DNA of 64,000 nucleotides from Mactra quadrangularis (Eukaryota > Mollusca > Bivalvia > Venerida > Mactridae). The stretch is from contig CM046299.1 in assembly GCA_025267735.1 (NCBI GenBank), forward strand, positions 12,608,232-12,672,231. The letters run 5' to 3'. Below the pieces are notes generated by a model. It made no database searches. It saw only the letters and a list, made by a program, of their open reading frames with translations, and was not told the origin of the DNA. This document shows, in pieces, positions 1 to 14,300 of the stretch; the first letter of the stretch is position 1, and each line of letters opens with the position of its first letter. Both the position numbers and the translations under genes were made by a program.

Positions 1-1659
1 AGCATTAAGGGCATTTGGATAATATGCTGTTAAAGATTTGATTACATCGGTGCATTCGTATGAATCAAATTTATAAGGACGTACACGAGTTATTAGTTTT
101 TGATGTTTACGAGAGTCAATTAGATGCAAAAGAGAGCGCCATCGAGTAACAATTCAAACTAAGTTACCACCGATTGGCAAAAAGTTGCACGTGGTAGTGG
201 CAACAAGATCGAACATTGGGTTCTGATCTGACAAAATACTAACCATGTGTTTTGTCATGTTGTTGTTGTGACAAAATGTGAGAGTTCACTATAAATGCAT
301 CCATAAGTTTTACAATAGGTTTCCTTGTAATCAGGAAGGATAAGATTCAAGCCACTTTTTACTATAAAGCAACGGTAAAATCTGTTATAATAAAGCATGT
401 GCGACTTTTGATATTGAAATAAACGTGTTTGTATCACTAGCTTCGTAAGCTTGACTTGTTTGCCCAAGAGCAAATATCTTATGATGCAATTCCAAATACA
501 AGGGCGTTTCTATCAACATTTCAAATGTTCTGTCTTCCACGCTGCATGTGTTTTAGGTCAACTGATGGTCATCAAGATCAATATCCAGTCGACTGGCTTT
601 GGAAAAACAATAGGGAACGGTAATAGCTATTGGCCAACCATTTACCAATTGCCAAAAGTTGTCATCAGTTAACCAAATGCGGTGAAAAGAGGGAATGCCA
701 TAAATGATGCAAACGCTATCGAGTCAGTTTTAAATGAACTCGTTTATGTGCTTGCATGTGCAAATAATGAAATCATCACATATCTAATGTTTGTATTCAT
801 ATAATCATTACAACATAATTTGAACTATCTATACGACCTTGACCTGAATTGTTGTCTTCTAGACATGTGTGCATCACACATTATTGTTGGAACTTAAGTT
901 TTAATCAAGGATAATAAGAATCCTTGCATCACTTTTGTAAATTGTGTTAAATTTCTGATAAAATGACTTTATGCATATACCTTCTCGTTTGAATTGACCT
1001 TTGACCTACACAACATGTGGACAACAATAAGCATAAACATAGTAAACACTTGATGAAGGCAATCTAATATCTGTACATGTATTCATACTTCATTGTCAAA
1101 ATAATAGTCTCAAATAAAATAATTGTTTGATTATTTAACTAGTACTTACAAGGTATTAACACCCTCCTTGGATCAAGGTCAAGGTCGCGGTTAATGTGCG
1201 CGGTCAATTATGCCTACAGATTTGCCAAAGATTGTATTAAGTTTATTTGATTATTACCTTTTTTCTAATTGCATCTCAAACCCTACATGATCATTGAAAT
1301 GATTCAAAAAGTTTGAAACAACTTCCTCGTGTATGTTACCTTTACCATGACCTTGACCTTGACCTTGGAAGTATATCACATGATGTAAATCGATGTCTTA
1401 ACGTGTTTAACATTTGAAGTATGCAAAAACACTATAATATACCATCCTATAATACATTTAAAGGGGCAAAAAAGAAGTTTAATCACTTTGGGATACTGGT
1501 TCCCAGGCGCATGCGCAGAAACGACGGCCATCTTGAATTTCGAAGTGGAAATCGTGCTTTTTGTGAATGGTAGACCATGCTGGTTATCTGTGCCAAATTT
1601 GGTGCTTGTATCACCAAGTGAAAGATTGTTGCAGTTATCGACCCCACTAGTAGTGGGCG

Positions 1660-1795
1660 TGGCCAAGTGGTTATGACAGTGGACTGGTAATCTATTGGTA
1701 GTCAACTCTGTGATGGTTCAAATCTTATCAAAACTTACCCCAGTTGATTCCTTGAGCAAGAAACTTTATCCTACTAGCTCAGTACTTGGGACCAG
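1660..1795 (+). repeat. tRNA-derived SINE fragment
   Basis: 1668-1735 resembles a class II tRNA (Ser/Leu type) with box A GTGGCCAAGTGGTTA and box B GGTTCAAATC. It is followed by a tail containing CTTGAGCAAGAAAC, also present in inverted form in the SINE copies at 14090 and 30588. Mismatched stems argue against a working tRNA gene. Confidence 0.5.
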
Positions 1796-2051
1796 GAAAC
1801 AGACTTTAGAGTGATTAATCATAGTTGTAAGAACTTGTTTCACAATGGAATTAAAATAAATAGTATAAAAGATATATGGGATAAGAAAAATAAAACAACA
1901 AATGGTAAGAAAAAGTTAAATTCTTAAATTGATACTCTTGGTTATGAAAGGATGCTTATTTTATTGTGTTATCCGAGTAGACAGCATATTGGAGTTTCTT
2001 AGAGACTGGAAACTTTGTGGAGTTGGCCATGAAAAAAAACTTGTTTGATTA

Positions 2052-2188
2052 TTGGGAATAAAATTGATGCGGACTGATTAATATGTTGGGAATAAAATTG
2101 TGGCGGACTGATTAATTTGTTGGGAATAAAATTGTGGTGGACTGATTAATATGTTAGGAATAAGATTGTGGGCAGTTGAATATGTATT
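2052..2188 (+). repeat. 34-base minisatellite resembling the start of the downstream Ig exon
   Basis: TTGGGAATAAAATTG recurs at 2052, 2086 and 2120, and as TTAGGAATAAGATTG at 2154, a 34-base period. Each unit continues with a G/C-GGACTGATTAAT stretch. The exon at 2204 starts GATGGGAATAAAATTGTTGC, sharing about 20 bases with the unit. Confidence 0.85.
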
Positions 2189-2203
2189 ACATGTACATTT
2201 CAG

Positions 2204-2387
2204 GATGGGAATAAAATTGTTGCGGACACAGTAAAATATGAAATAGAACAGAAGATAACTGATACAATTAAATATGAGAATGTATTATTGATAAAAGATG
2301 TTCAGAAATCAGACTATGGTGTATATCAATGTATAGTGACCAATGAGAAAGGTGTTGATAGACATTATGTGGACTTTGATGATACAG
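2204..2387 (+). CDS. Receptor exon A: C-terminal half of last Ig domain
   Basis: The acceptor is TTTCAG just before 2204 and the donor is G/GTAGG after 2387. The exon has 61 codons plus one base. It encodes the end of an Ig fold with the canonical tyrosine corner and second cysteine (D-Y-G-V-Y-Q-C), preceded by an L-L-I-K-D-V strand. The partner cysteine and tryptophan must lie on an upstream exon outside the window. The first bases of this exon recur as a tandem array in the intron just upstream. Confidence 0.85.
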
Positions 2388-5300
2388 GTAGGTTCTTATA
2401 TATAGTTGGTGTTATATGTAGTCTGTTATACATGGACCTGATACAGGGACCTTTATTTTTCAGGGTTTGTATTCTCATGATCGTTGGAATGTAAGCAAAC
2501 GCTTGTTTTGCATGTAATTCTTGCAGAAGTCATAGAAATATTAATGATTGAAAAAGGTTATATGGTGGACACACGGGTTCTCGAACCTCTAAGGACTCGA
2601 TGAACCATTTCTAATTAATGCAACAATACTTTCAGAAAAATACATTAAAAACGAACCTTTTAATCTATATTTCATTTTTCTATCATATACTCACTGATAT
2701 TTTATATTTAAAACAAATCCAAATCCTTCCAGAAAAAACACGACCATTTTCTGAAAACTGTCATGGCGGCTAAAAATAGATGACCTAATTTCGAACCTCT
2801 ACTGTATTTGGCTCTTTGTGATGTCATAATTAGCTGCCACATGACTGTCACGTGACTTTATGAGCAAGGGCTACCTGCCATGTGCTTTTTTTGTTATAAC
2901 ATACTTTTAAACACTATTTGATGGATTGCACTGACAGGGCAGAAAAAGGTAATAGGGATTTACTTGAAAATATTCACCATTACAAAATATTCATTCTAAT
3001 TACCTGTTTCTTGCGCATTGTTCTCGTTTGACAGCTGTAGTTGCGTCTGTTGTTTACCAAACATTTGTGCACACAAGTTGATGACGTCATACTCAATAAC
3101 TTAGCAAAGTAAACAACATTTTTATGAAAGGTTCGAGATCAGATGAGGTCCGAGAACAGGTGTTTGTACAATAAAATAATTGTCACATTTGTTTGTCCAA
3201 AATTGTCTACATTAGCATTATGAGTTGCAATTTTTTGCTCTCAATCTTCTGCATGAATAATTTTGGGTGTGATCTTATTTACCGCTTGTCTCAATTTTGT
3301 GCAGAGGATTAAAAGTTAAATAAAAAACGATACTCAAAGCAACAATAGGGGATTTTTGATGAGAGAAAGTAAAAAAATTTTATGAAATATTCGAGTTCAT
3401 TTAATATTTAATATTTTGTCTTGACATGAGAAGTAGGCTAAAAAACAGGTGTTTGTTTACCATATGAGTTGTTGTTGAAGATCATGTGACTATAAACCCT
3501 GAGAATATTAAACAGAAACTGATTTCATGGTGGTAGTATTTAACTATCCAAACTTTGGCATTGTAGAAAAGATTCTGGAAACATCTTGCAACAGTTTAAA
3601 ATACATGCACCTTCCACACAGTCAAAAGCAAAGAGGGAGGTGTTTTGGTTTTTTGAAGTTTAGTTATAAAAAGGACAGCCACAAAAAGTAAAGTAACTAA
3701 AGCCAGAACCTAAGAGATGTCTGTCTTAGAATGGACAAAACATTTGTCACTTGGGGTTTAAACCAACTTTTTAGGGTTGGCACAAAAACAAAGTCATGGT
3801 TTAAAATACATGATTGTATTATAATTTTTACAATCAATTTGTATCAGGTCAATGTAATTAGCATGATAGCTTCTGTCAATATGTGGATACATTCTAGATA
3901 ATGCTTAGATTTAAGGACCTCTATGCCAAAAATTTCAGCCTGCCAGACTTTGCTGACAAATTTTAAGTACTATTATTGGAGCAAGTGCCCAATAAACCTT
4001 CCAAATTTCAAAAATCATTTGTTCTGCTCAATGCCTATAATATTATACTCTGTTATTTGAATAAATCAATGAAATTTTGAGAAAATATGTGATTTCTTGG
4101 ATTTTATCCTTTGACAACTTATCAATTTAGATATTAACATTCAGTTCAGTAACTTATCATTTGTACAGAAAGGCTTTCTGTCTTCTAAAAATCTGTGCTG
4201 ACTGATATATCTGAAGTTTTTAGCTTAGACTGGTACACAAGTACATGAGTTTTAGGGTGTGAGCAACAGTTGTTTAAAATTTAGTTTAGGTAAAAACAAT
4301 TTTTTTTAGTAATTATTATTTAGTTGTTGTTTTTTAAATGTGGTCTTTGTTTAGGGCTATTCCATTTAAACATTTTATTATCTAAGAAAGGCATATCATG
4401 CATATAGGTAGGATGTCTATTAGAATTAAACTTTAATCATATCTGTGAAATATGTCTGAGACTTGGAAGGAAGTTTTAAGGTTGAGATTAAAAAAGTCTT
4501 TTCTTTGTAAGATAAGTATCTACATGGTTAATCTCTTTAGTATCTCAGGCCACAAAAAGTTGATTATGTGTTCTACGGATTTTTCTGGGGGGGAAATGGG
4601 TGAGCGAAGATTTTTTCCCAAAAAATCTTGATTCAGTTGCTTCATATAGCGGTTTGACCAAATTTTTAGCAAGAAAATAAAAATATTTTTTGTAAAAACC
4701 ATCAAAATTAAGGTGTGAGCTAATCTATTGAACATATGATCAACTTGTTGCCTCACCAGCTTTAAAAAAGAATATAATTTCTCTATGTACTTGGAAAAGC
4801 TTTATGCTTTTTATACCCCCGCTTCGAAGAAGAGGGGGGTATACTGTTTTACCCTTGTCCGTCCGTGCATCCGTGCGTCCGTTACAAAATTTCCGTCGCA
4901 GTTTTCTCAGCAACTATAACATGCAGCAGCCTAAAACTTTGCATATTGCTTCATCCTATAGTCCCATGTGGTGAAAGCGATTTCCTGCTCCTTGCTCATC
5001 TACTTCCTGTTTGTCGCATATTTTTAGATTTTGGCGGGGGTATCACTAGTGAGCATTAGCTCACTGATTTACTTGTTGGTTTTGTGATAGAAGTATTTGC
5101 CTTTACCTACTAGCCCAAAGCCCAGGACTAGTAAAATTTGATTTGAGCTAGTGAAAATTACTTATTTCATGTATTTGAGCTAGTTGTTATGTCCTTATGC
5201 TACATGAAGTGTATGTAGAAAGTTCAAGGCAACGATTGTGATGTGTGTTTTATGCTTTTCCTTCCTTTTTGTAACAGATAAATATAATTGTCCCTGTAAT

Positions 5301-8300
5301 AAACAGAAGGGTATGTATGTATAATGGTTTATGGGTGATTAATATGACCTATATAAAATTATAATATAAATTAAAATTGGTGAAAGTGTTTGAAATATCT
5401 AACTGTTTCTATTTCTTTAAACATCAAGTTCTCTTACTCTTATTGTTTGTCTAATGGTATTCTATCTAATGTTTGGATTCAGAAATCTTTTCCTTGGTTG
5501 CATGACTTTAATAAAACATGATTTGTGGCTATTTAACAAGGTTTTGGTATTCGCTGCTGAAAACTCAAAATGAGGTTGAAGTGCTTGAAACTTAAAATAA
5601 AGGAAAATTAATGGCTTTAAACATGCCCTGCCAATCGCTTAAAGCACTAAATAGGGGGAATATTGCTTTAAATTCATCATAAATGGAATTTCCTTTCACA
5701 TTATTCAGACTTAATAATGGTAAATTGCTTTAAAGGCTTTATGATATTATAACATTGAATTGCTTGCAATACATATTAAAATTTGCGGCATTGGCAAGTT
5801 TATACTCTTGAATATTCATATAGCACACAGAAAATTAAATAAGGGTTTGGTTTTTATTAATATAATAGTATTATTATATCTATGTAAAATACATACATTT
5901 ATAATAGTTATGTTGATAATTATGTGCTATGCTGCTTGCTCTGTATATATTTAGAGGTTAATACACTACAGAGATGGGTCTATTGGCAATTATCTGCCCA
6001 TCTGAATAAATAATGCCATTAGAGCTTCAACTCAAAGGCATTATTCGTTGAGGCTGATAATCACCATCTGGACCTCCTCTGCCTTGTTTATATGTCCTTT
6101 GTATATATGTTTTTGTGTATGGGCCGGATGCCATTAATAACTCAATAAAGTAACTGAAATTTATTCAACACTTGTTTAACAAAAGATAATGATGTTCATT
6201 CTTACATTTTAAACAAAGTGATTTGTATCTGATAAAGAGAGCTCATATTGAATACTGTAAATTATACTGGGATGAATATGTACTTTCAGCCAAACTGTGC
6301 CATGTATTTCATTGTAGTGATGTATTTCTTACCATAACCTACAAGTTTGGGCTTGCAATTTCTTAGTTAGATCATTCTGTGCCTAATATGTCAAGTGTTG
6401 CCTGCACGACTGTAGTAAGTGAATTGCATTAAAGATCAGGTTACTGCAGTATTGAGTGCAACCCTGATAATGCTATACTTTAACTAAATACTGAGAAGAA
6501 ATGTGGTTTGTAATTTTTTGAATCCAAGTTAACAAATATTCTATTACTGTCATGTTTTTCTGTGTTCTATTTGATATGTTTTATGCAAATCACAGGTTTA
6601 GCGGAGAACAGTCGAAACTCAATATAAGAAAAGAGTGAGTTATGACTGTTATGCGCTTAACCCCCAAACAGTAACATGATGTCATTTCTGTAAAGACTTC
6701 ATCATATATTTTCAGCCAAACCAGACCCACCATATGATCTACAGTTTATAAATGCTACACATAATAGTATAACGGTACAATGGAAGGCTGGCTTCGATGG
6801 CGGGCTACCTCAAGGATTTCGTGTACGATACAAAGCCTCTGGTAGTACAAGCAGTGTAGGTTTTACACAAGTGGATGTCCAGCCACCTGATAGTACTATA
6901 TTTACTGTTAAAGGTAAGATATTGGTAGAGCTGTCATTGATGCCAATGATATCGCTGTATCGTGGATATTTATTTTCCGATCAATAATCGATATGCATTT
7001 TGAAATATTGAAAATATAGCCTATATAGGTAAATCAATAATAGTCACTATTAAGGGTCAAATTTGTGAGACGAACCTTCTATCGTTAGCAGAAACAGGTA
7101 CTCTGTCATAAAATGAACTGATAGTTCTAAAACATTGATGGCACCCCATTTGAGGAAATGGCTCTTGTCCTCTGAAGGTAAAACATCATCGATACACTTC
7201 AGCTCTAGATATTGGATTCTAGTACATTTTCCTCACTACAGCAAAAAAGCGGGGGCAATGTCTGGTTCCCAAGATATTGTCTTTGAATGCCTAGGTTTGC
7301 TATGATGGGCACAATAATATCTTAACATCTTTCAGGCATCTGAAAACCAAAAATATTTTCTGTGCTGTGCCAAATCGATCTGCTATAACAGGCACAATAA
7401 TATTTCTTAGCTCCTTGCAGGCACCTGAGTATGGAACTATTTTCTGTGCAGAGCCAAATGGCTAATAAGTATCTAAGTGTAGATATGTTTACATTGTTTA
7501 CCAAAAATAGTTTGATGACTTTGAATGGCATCTGAATACATGTAGTGATGTTTTGTTTGTAATTTCATGCTAGCATACTGCTGAAATTGAATAAATGTGA
7601 ATGATGAATGGTAACTTTAAACCTAGGGTCACTGAATTGTACGAAGAATGATCCCTTTAGTTTATTGTTACCAGGAATCAAGAGTTATTCCTTTTGAATT
7701 AAAAATAGAAAATCACCAATTTTGTGACTCAAACTTATTCAGTGCTTCATCTCTTATGAGCGGAAGTTACTTTTATGTCGAGGAAAAAATGCTTTTAAAA
7801 ACAATAGACCTTATTCTGAACTCAATTTTATGGTCTTTTCCGTCTTTCCCTGGCAGAACAAGCAAAGTTTGTTACACATTATTGCTGAACAGATTTTCAG
7901 TGTGACAATGAAAGTTTGTTTGTACCGCTGGGAAAACCCAAACATTTGGATCCCAGATTTAGTCTATAGATTTACTATAAAGCAGAAGGAAAGAAATGTT
8001 ATAATTATTTATTTTATCATACAGGTTTAGCCCTAGGTACAGAATATGATTTAACTGTTATGGCTTACAATGATTTAGGTGGAAGTGAATATTCTATACA
8101 AGGAATTACTGCTAAAACATCCAGTATGTATATTTGTTTTATATATCTTGTTATTGTGTAAGCACTGTAGGCTAGGGACTTGGAATTAATTGTTAAGAAA
8201 GTGTCCCTATTTGAAGCCCCATTATGGCTGGTTATACCCTTCCATGAAAATTTCCCAATTATGTTGATTTTCTTAATAAGGTAAATGGACAAGTTGCTGG

Positions 8301-11300
8301 CCTCGTGGAAGAGTGGATGAGTACTTATTCAGGTCCAGGAAAACTAGGTTAGATAAGCTGGTCTCTATATAATTACCATGGCAAAGAGGACTCAGAACAT
8401 TCATGGCTATCTTTCACAGTACAGTTGATTTCAGCACAGTTCAGTTGTCCCTGAGCATAAGAAATAAATGTTACTGTTTGATGCAATAAATTCTGAACTC
8501 TGCCAATAAAGATTTTGAAATATGAAAATATGTAAGGCCATCTGACATAATATTTTGTAAATTAATTCAATGAGAATAAAAAGGACCCTATTGAACCAAG
8601 GGCCAGTATGTCAAGTGTCTCATGACCAATTTTAGTAAAAAATCCTCAACTAGAAACTTTCAGTGCATAGACAATCGTGACAACATAGGTCTTTCTATTA
8701 TGTTAATCACTTCATTATATAGTTATCAGGATTTTTTATGTCTAATATTTTATTAGTTTGTTTCATTCAACCTACTTTCTCCTATTCAATATTTACTAGT
8801 GTTCAGGACATATACCATTGCTATTGAAGGTATTTTTAACCAATTATCATTTTTTACCCAATTTCCTGTTATTTTTTACATTTTACTCGTTTTCCATTCA
8901 TTTGGTACACATGTGTACGTACTTTGTTAATATTTTGTTCAATTTCTTCTATACAAAATAGTTTTTTGCCCTTGTCTGATTTTGTGTTACATTTATTGTA
9001 CATGTAACTTCATATTTACCTGTTTTGTTGTTAAAAAATTTCATGTGACAATTTTCCCCTGCATTTTTAGCTCACCTGAACTCAAAGTACTTAAGATGAG
9101 CTACTTTGGTTGGTGGGTCATCTGTCAGCATTTGTTTAATTATACCCCCGCTTCGAAGAAGAGGGGGGTATACTGTTTTACCCTTGTCCGTCCGTCCGTC
9201 CGTTACAAATTTTCCGTCGCAGTTTTCTCAGCAACTATAACATGCAGCAGCCTAATACTTTGCATATTGCTTCATCCCATAGTCCCATGTGGTGTAAAGC
9301 GATTTCATGCTCCTTGCTCATCTACTTCCTGTTTGTCGCATATTTTTAGATTTTTGCGGGGGTATCACTTGTGAGCATTAGCTCACAGATTTACTTGTTT
9401 GTTTTCTACTAATAACTTTCTATTGTCAACTTTTATTTGACCAAAGCTATAAACATGCTACAATTTTTTATCAAACCTGGTATGTAGTACCACAGTTGTG
9501 AAATATTTGACAAGTTTAAAAAATTGATAATGTGAGGACTTTTAACTAGGTCACTAGGTCAAGACATGGAAAGGGTTCTCTGAATCTTTCAAAGGTCACA
9601 TGAATACTCTTAATTGCCATTTAAGGTGGTCAGTAACTTTAAATTAATAGTTTTGACCTAGTTCCATGTTTATCACAGTCAGAAGCTTTATCATTCATTG
9701 TTTGAAGTAAGTGAAAAGTGTAAGTTTAGGTGAGCAGTCTGAGTCTATGTTGGCCCTCTTGTTGAGAAAAGTTATCATTGTTATAACTATATTTACTATT
9801 TTAATTTTAGAATCTGTATTTAATTAATGTTTAACTATTATATTTATAGTATGTCACTTCCATGTGCACATGTTTTTCCTAATCAATCTATTGATAAACA
9901 TATTCTTGTATACATGTTGTATTCATTCACTGCTTTTTACATTACATTTGTACATTAAGTTATTATCATCTTTGAGGTCCTGTTCAGAGTCAGCAAATCG
10001 CATTGTTTGCAAATTGGTCATGAAAACAGAACTTCATGAGTAAACCAATTTGCTTTATCAGTTTTCCTGAAATTATCTGTTGCTGTCTTAAAAATATTGA
10101 GCCTGTTGGTCCAGCTTGCAATTTAACCATGCTAATTTCTCCATGTTGTAAAAATGTCTGATGTAACAATCTTTTAAAATTTGTCTGAATTGTTGAGTTT
10201 ACTCTCAAATTTAAATAAGTATCATTTGAAACTACCTTGAAATTAAACTGTGCTATCTCCCTTCAAGGTCTTCTTTAAAAATCTGATTTTAATCCCCTGT
10301 TTAAAATAGAATAAGTTGTATCCCTTCAAAATTTCCATATAAAATCTTAATTTTACTTCCTTGTTAAAAATAAATTCTAAGTTATCTCCTTTAAAAATTT
10401 CCTTATAAAGAGTTATCTCCCCAGTTAAAGACTTCAATCTTAATTCACTCCCCTGTTTGATGTACACTCTGAGTTATCTCCCCTTTTAACTGTAAATTCC
10501 TCCATGTTTTATTATAGATTTGAAGCCAGCCAGTGATATACAGAAGGAAAAAGAGGAAGCTGAAGATATGCCTGTTATAATTATTCTAATTGTTTGTGTT
10601 GTTGGTATATTTCTACTGGTATTAAATATTGGTCTGATACTCTACTTTGTAAGAAGAAGAAAGAAAAGAATGGAAAGTGAGTAGACATTATTATCTAAGG
10701 GTTTTTCACTATTTTAGGAAAGGAACAGGGGCTTTACGCTTTACTTGATATAGAATATGTTGGAAAATTTATTACAGTTTTATTGATTAGGACAGACTAG
10801 GGGACAGATACATCCAATATAAACTCCAAATTGAGGGGAGGGGGGGGGGTCTGTGGATCTCAAAGACATTTCAGAAAGTAAGAGGCCTTTAAATGGCCCC
10901 TGTTATATAATTAAAACCATTTAATTTGGTTGAGCAAACTTGAATTTTAGTTCACTATTTTCTTTGTCTTTAAATAGAAATTGCTTTTATGGTAAACTTA
11001 GATTACAATGCTCTTCTATTTGTTACAAAAACCTAAAAGTTACTGTCATCTTCTATTTTGATGCTATATTTTGGAGTAAATGGGGACACTTTAGGTTGCC
11101 TTGGATGTAAATTGGTCTCCTTTAATTAAGTGACATAAAACTAAAGCTACAGTCCCATAAACATAAAAAATAGTCGTGAGGGCACCTTACGGGCGCCGTG
11201 CAATCAAACTCCACAAAGACCCATACAAACTCTTGCTTACATGTACGGACTGTTACGTTTTTACCAGGGTCCGTGAGATGAGCTCAGGATACACATATCA

Positions 11301-14300
11301 GTTTTAGAGTCAAATCGTGAACTAAATCGTGGGCGATTATGGATTAAACATGCATATCTTCCGTCTATGGCTACGGGTGTGTTGTTTTGTACCATGTGCG
11401 TACCGTCACCTTAAAACGCAAGGCTTCCCATGGCCTACGACTGTCTGCACGTACGGGTCCATAACAAGCCACAATTTTATGGGACTGAGGCATTAGTTAG
11501 ATATAAATGTTCCATCAGTCCTTGGGTTGAAGTGCAGGAAGTTGAACTAATTGTATTAAAGAGTGTATTGAAAAAAAAGCAAATGCTGTAGTATACAGTT
11601 TAATGTAATATTTAAACAGATTATATCAAAATGTTATGATGTTTTAAAGAATGGCTAGTTTTGTTGGTTTATGTTATTTCTTTCCCATAGATGGCAGCGA
11701 CACTACAAGTCATACCAATACTATAGAACTATACGGACCAAATAAGGAAGTACAATTATATCCTATGACTCCCTCTGATGAATCGAGAAGTTACGGAACT
11801 TACGATAAGAACGATGATGACTTCTCTGATGATTACAAGTCATATGAGGTAAATTAATTATGCATGCGTGAATATTCATATATTTTATGAACAGTCTTCG
11901 AAATTAATGGGTGTCAGGTTGCCTGGGACAACCAATTTGTTGTTCAGGAAACAAAAAATTTATTTCTTTAGTGCAACCAAATTTCTACAAACATGATATG
12001 GTGCTAGCTGCTAAAATGACCTGTTCGGGCAACCTTTTTAATATCCTAATTTCGTAGACTGATGAATATATTGATCATTGGTTTTGCCATTTACATACAT
12101 TGTACATAAATCACACTCACTTTATGTTACACATGTGGGAGTGTTTGGGATGGAATCATTCAATGCAGTGTTACCAGGGTTGCCAATTTTCACAGAATCC
12201 ACTGAGTTAAGCAGATTTTTAAAAAAAACTTACAATTTGGACCTTACCAAAATTTCCTCTTCAATAGTATAATAAGACGCTTCTAACTTATCAATTTCAT
12301 TAGTTTAGCATTTGAAATGTTCAGTTAAGGAGACATCTAAAATTTGTGAACTAAAAGAAATGGACCCAAATTGACCAATTTTATTCAGTGTTGGTTGACT
12401 TCTTCAGTCAATTTTAAAATTCTGTTTTGGCAGCCCTGTGCTACACTTGTCTTGTGTCAATTTGTGTTAATAAATTATGTTTTAAGTAAAAAACAGTCTA
12501 CATAAACAACATCTTGTGGTATATCTATAAAACCAGTTAGTTAATTACAACTTTAAAAACTTGTATGAATTGTAGCCCTTTATTTTGCTATATTTATTTC
12601 AAGTGCACTCATGAACTTGGGTCTTTGTCTCTGTTTGTTTTAAATGCCTACAGTAAACTTAAATATCAATATTTGTGGTGCGGACTTCCGTTTGAATCTA
12701 ACCATATAGATTCAATTCTCAGTCACAGCAAGTATTACCTTTCCAAAATACTTGATATCTAGGTTAAGTTTGAGACATAATTTGGGGAAGTAATTTACAA
12801 TACTTGATAAAAAGGTTAAGTTTGTGACATTTTTAGGGGTATGTCATTGACAGTACTTGAAATAGAATTAAGTTGGTGACATAATTTGGGGAAGTCATTG
12901 AAAGTACTTGATATAAAGTTAAAGTTGGTGACATAATTAAGTACTTGATATAAAGTTTAAGTTGGTGACATAATTAAGTACTTGATATAAAGTTTAAGTT
13001 GGTGACATAATTAAGTACTTGATATAAATATTAAGTTGGTGACATAATTAAGTACTTGATATAAAGTTTAAGTTGGTGACATAATTTGGGGAAGTCATTG
13101 AAAGTACTTGATATAAAGTTTAAGTTGGTGACATAATTTACTCAGGTGGTTCACAGTACTTGATAATTATCAAGGTTAAGTTTATCATACATGTATATAT
13201 TTAGGAATTGGATTGTCCTGGCAGTGGAAATGTTACATTAACTGACGATGTAAGATCATGTATACAGCTTCAATAAAACATTGCTATTATTATATATATC
13301 TTATACTTTCACTTTAACAGTTTTGTTGTATATGTATATTGTTACATATACTTGCACATAGATATAGCTTGTTTATATTGACCTGAAATGAACAAATACA
13401 TTAAATACTTCTGTAGCTTTAATATGGCTAACACATTTCTTCATCTTTGTTTTCTGATGGGCACCATTTTTAGATTTTCATCCTGTATAAACGGCTGGTT
13501 ATTTTCTTACCAAGAGCCATAGCAGGTAGCTGGATTAGAATACATGACAATTGATTGTTGAAAGAATAAAGTGATTTGAGAATAGTGACATTAACCTCTA
13601 AACTATGGAGAAACTATTTCTTTGTTATTTCTTTGTGCCTTCCCTTTTATAACAATTAAAAAATCCGAAACAAATCTCCCTCTTAGCTTTTGGACTGTGT
13701 AGAAGGTCTATGTTTCTGATATACTTGCGTACAGCCTTTTTATCTCAGATCAATGTGAGCAAGCTATAGATGGTGTGGTTATATTGATATTACTGTATTT
13801 TCCTTTATATAAGTTGAGTCTAATTGTTAAGTTTTCAGTGTTCAATCTCTATACCCTGACTTGTACCAGCAGTCTATCACTTAGACTTAAATATCTTCTG
13901 AAAACATATTTTTGTACTAAGTTAGAGCCTTACTTATACATGAATAAACTTATATGAAGGAAAATATGGTAGTGATGCTTTATATTTTAATGATTTTATT
14001 GGTGGGATTTATGCCAGTAGGTCAGTGCAAAACTTGTCTACATCCTTAATTTACGTGTTGTTGGACTAAAGGTAAAGTTAAAAAAACAGTTAAAGTGTGG
14101 TTTAAAGTCTCCATATACAATGTTCAGCCGACTTTACAATCTTGTATGATAACTCCTGATCACTGAAATCACACTCAGGCAGACGATCCCACACAGTACA
14201 CATTTACACCTGGGTTGAGTGGAACAATTGTAGGTTAATTTCTTGCTCAAGGAGGTTAGCAGTGCCCCTAGTGGGGATCGAACCCAGGGATAGAACGCAG

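Noticed and set aside
1376..1705. 109-codon - strand frame
   Set aside because: It spans a tRNA-like SINE head and a possible promoter repeat and has no recognisable domain.
8982..9374. 130-codon frame on the + strand as a gene
   Set aside because: It runs through two nested repeats; the same translation fragment recurs at 4865-5059 because the repeat recurs, not because of coding.
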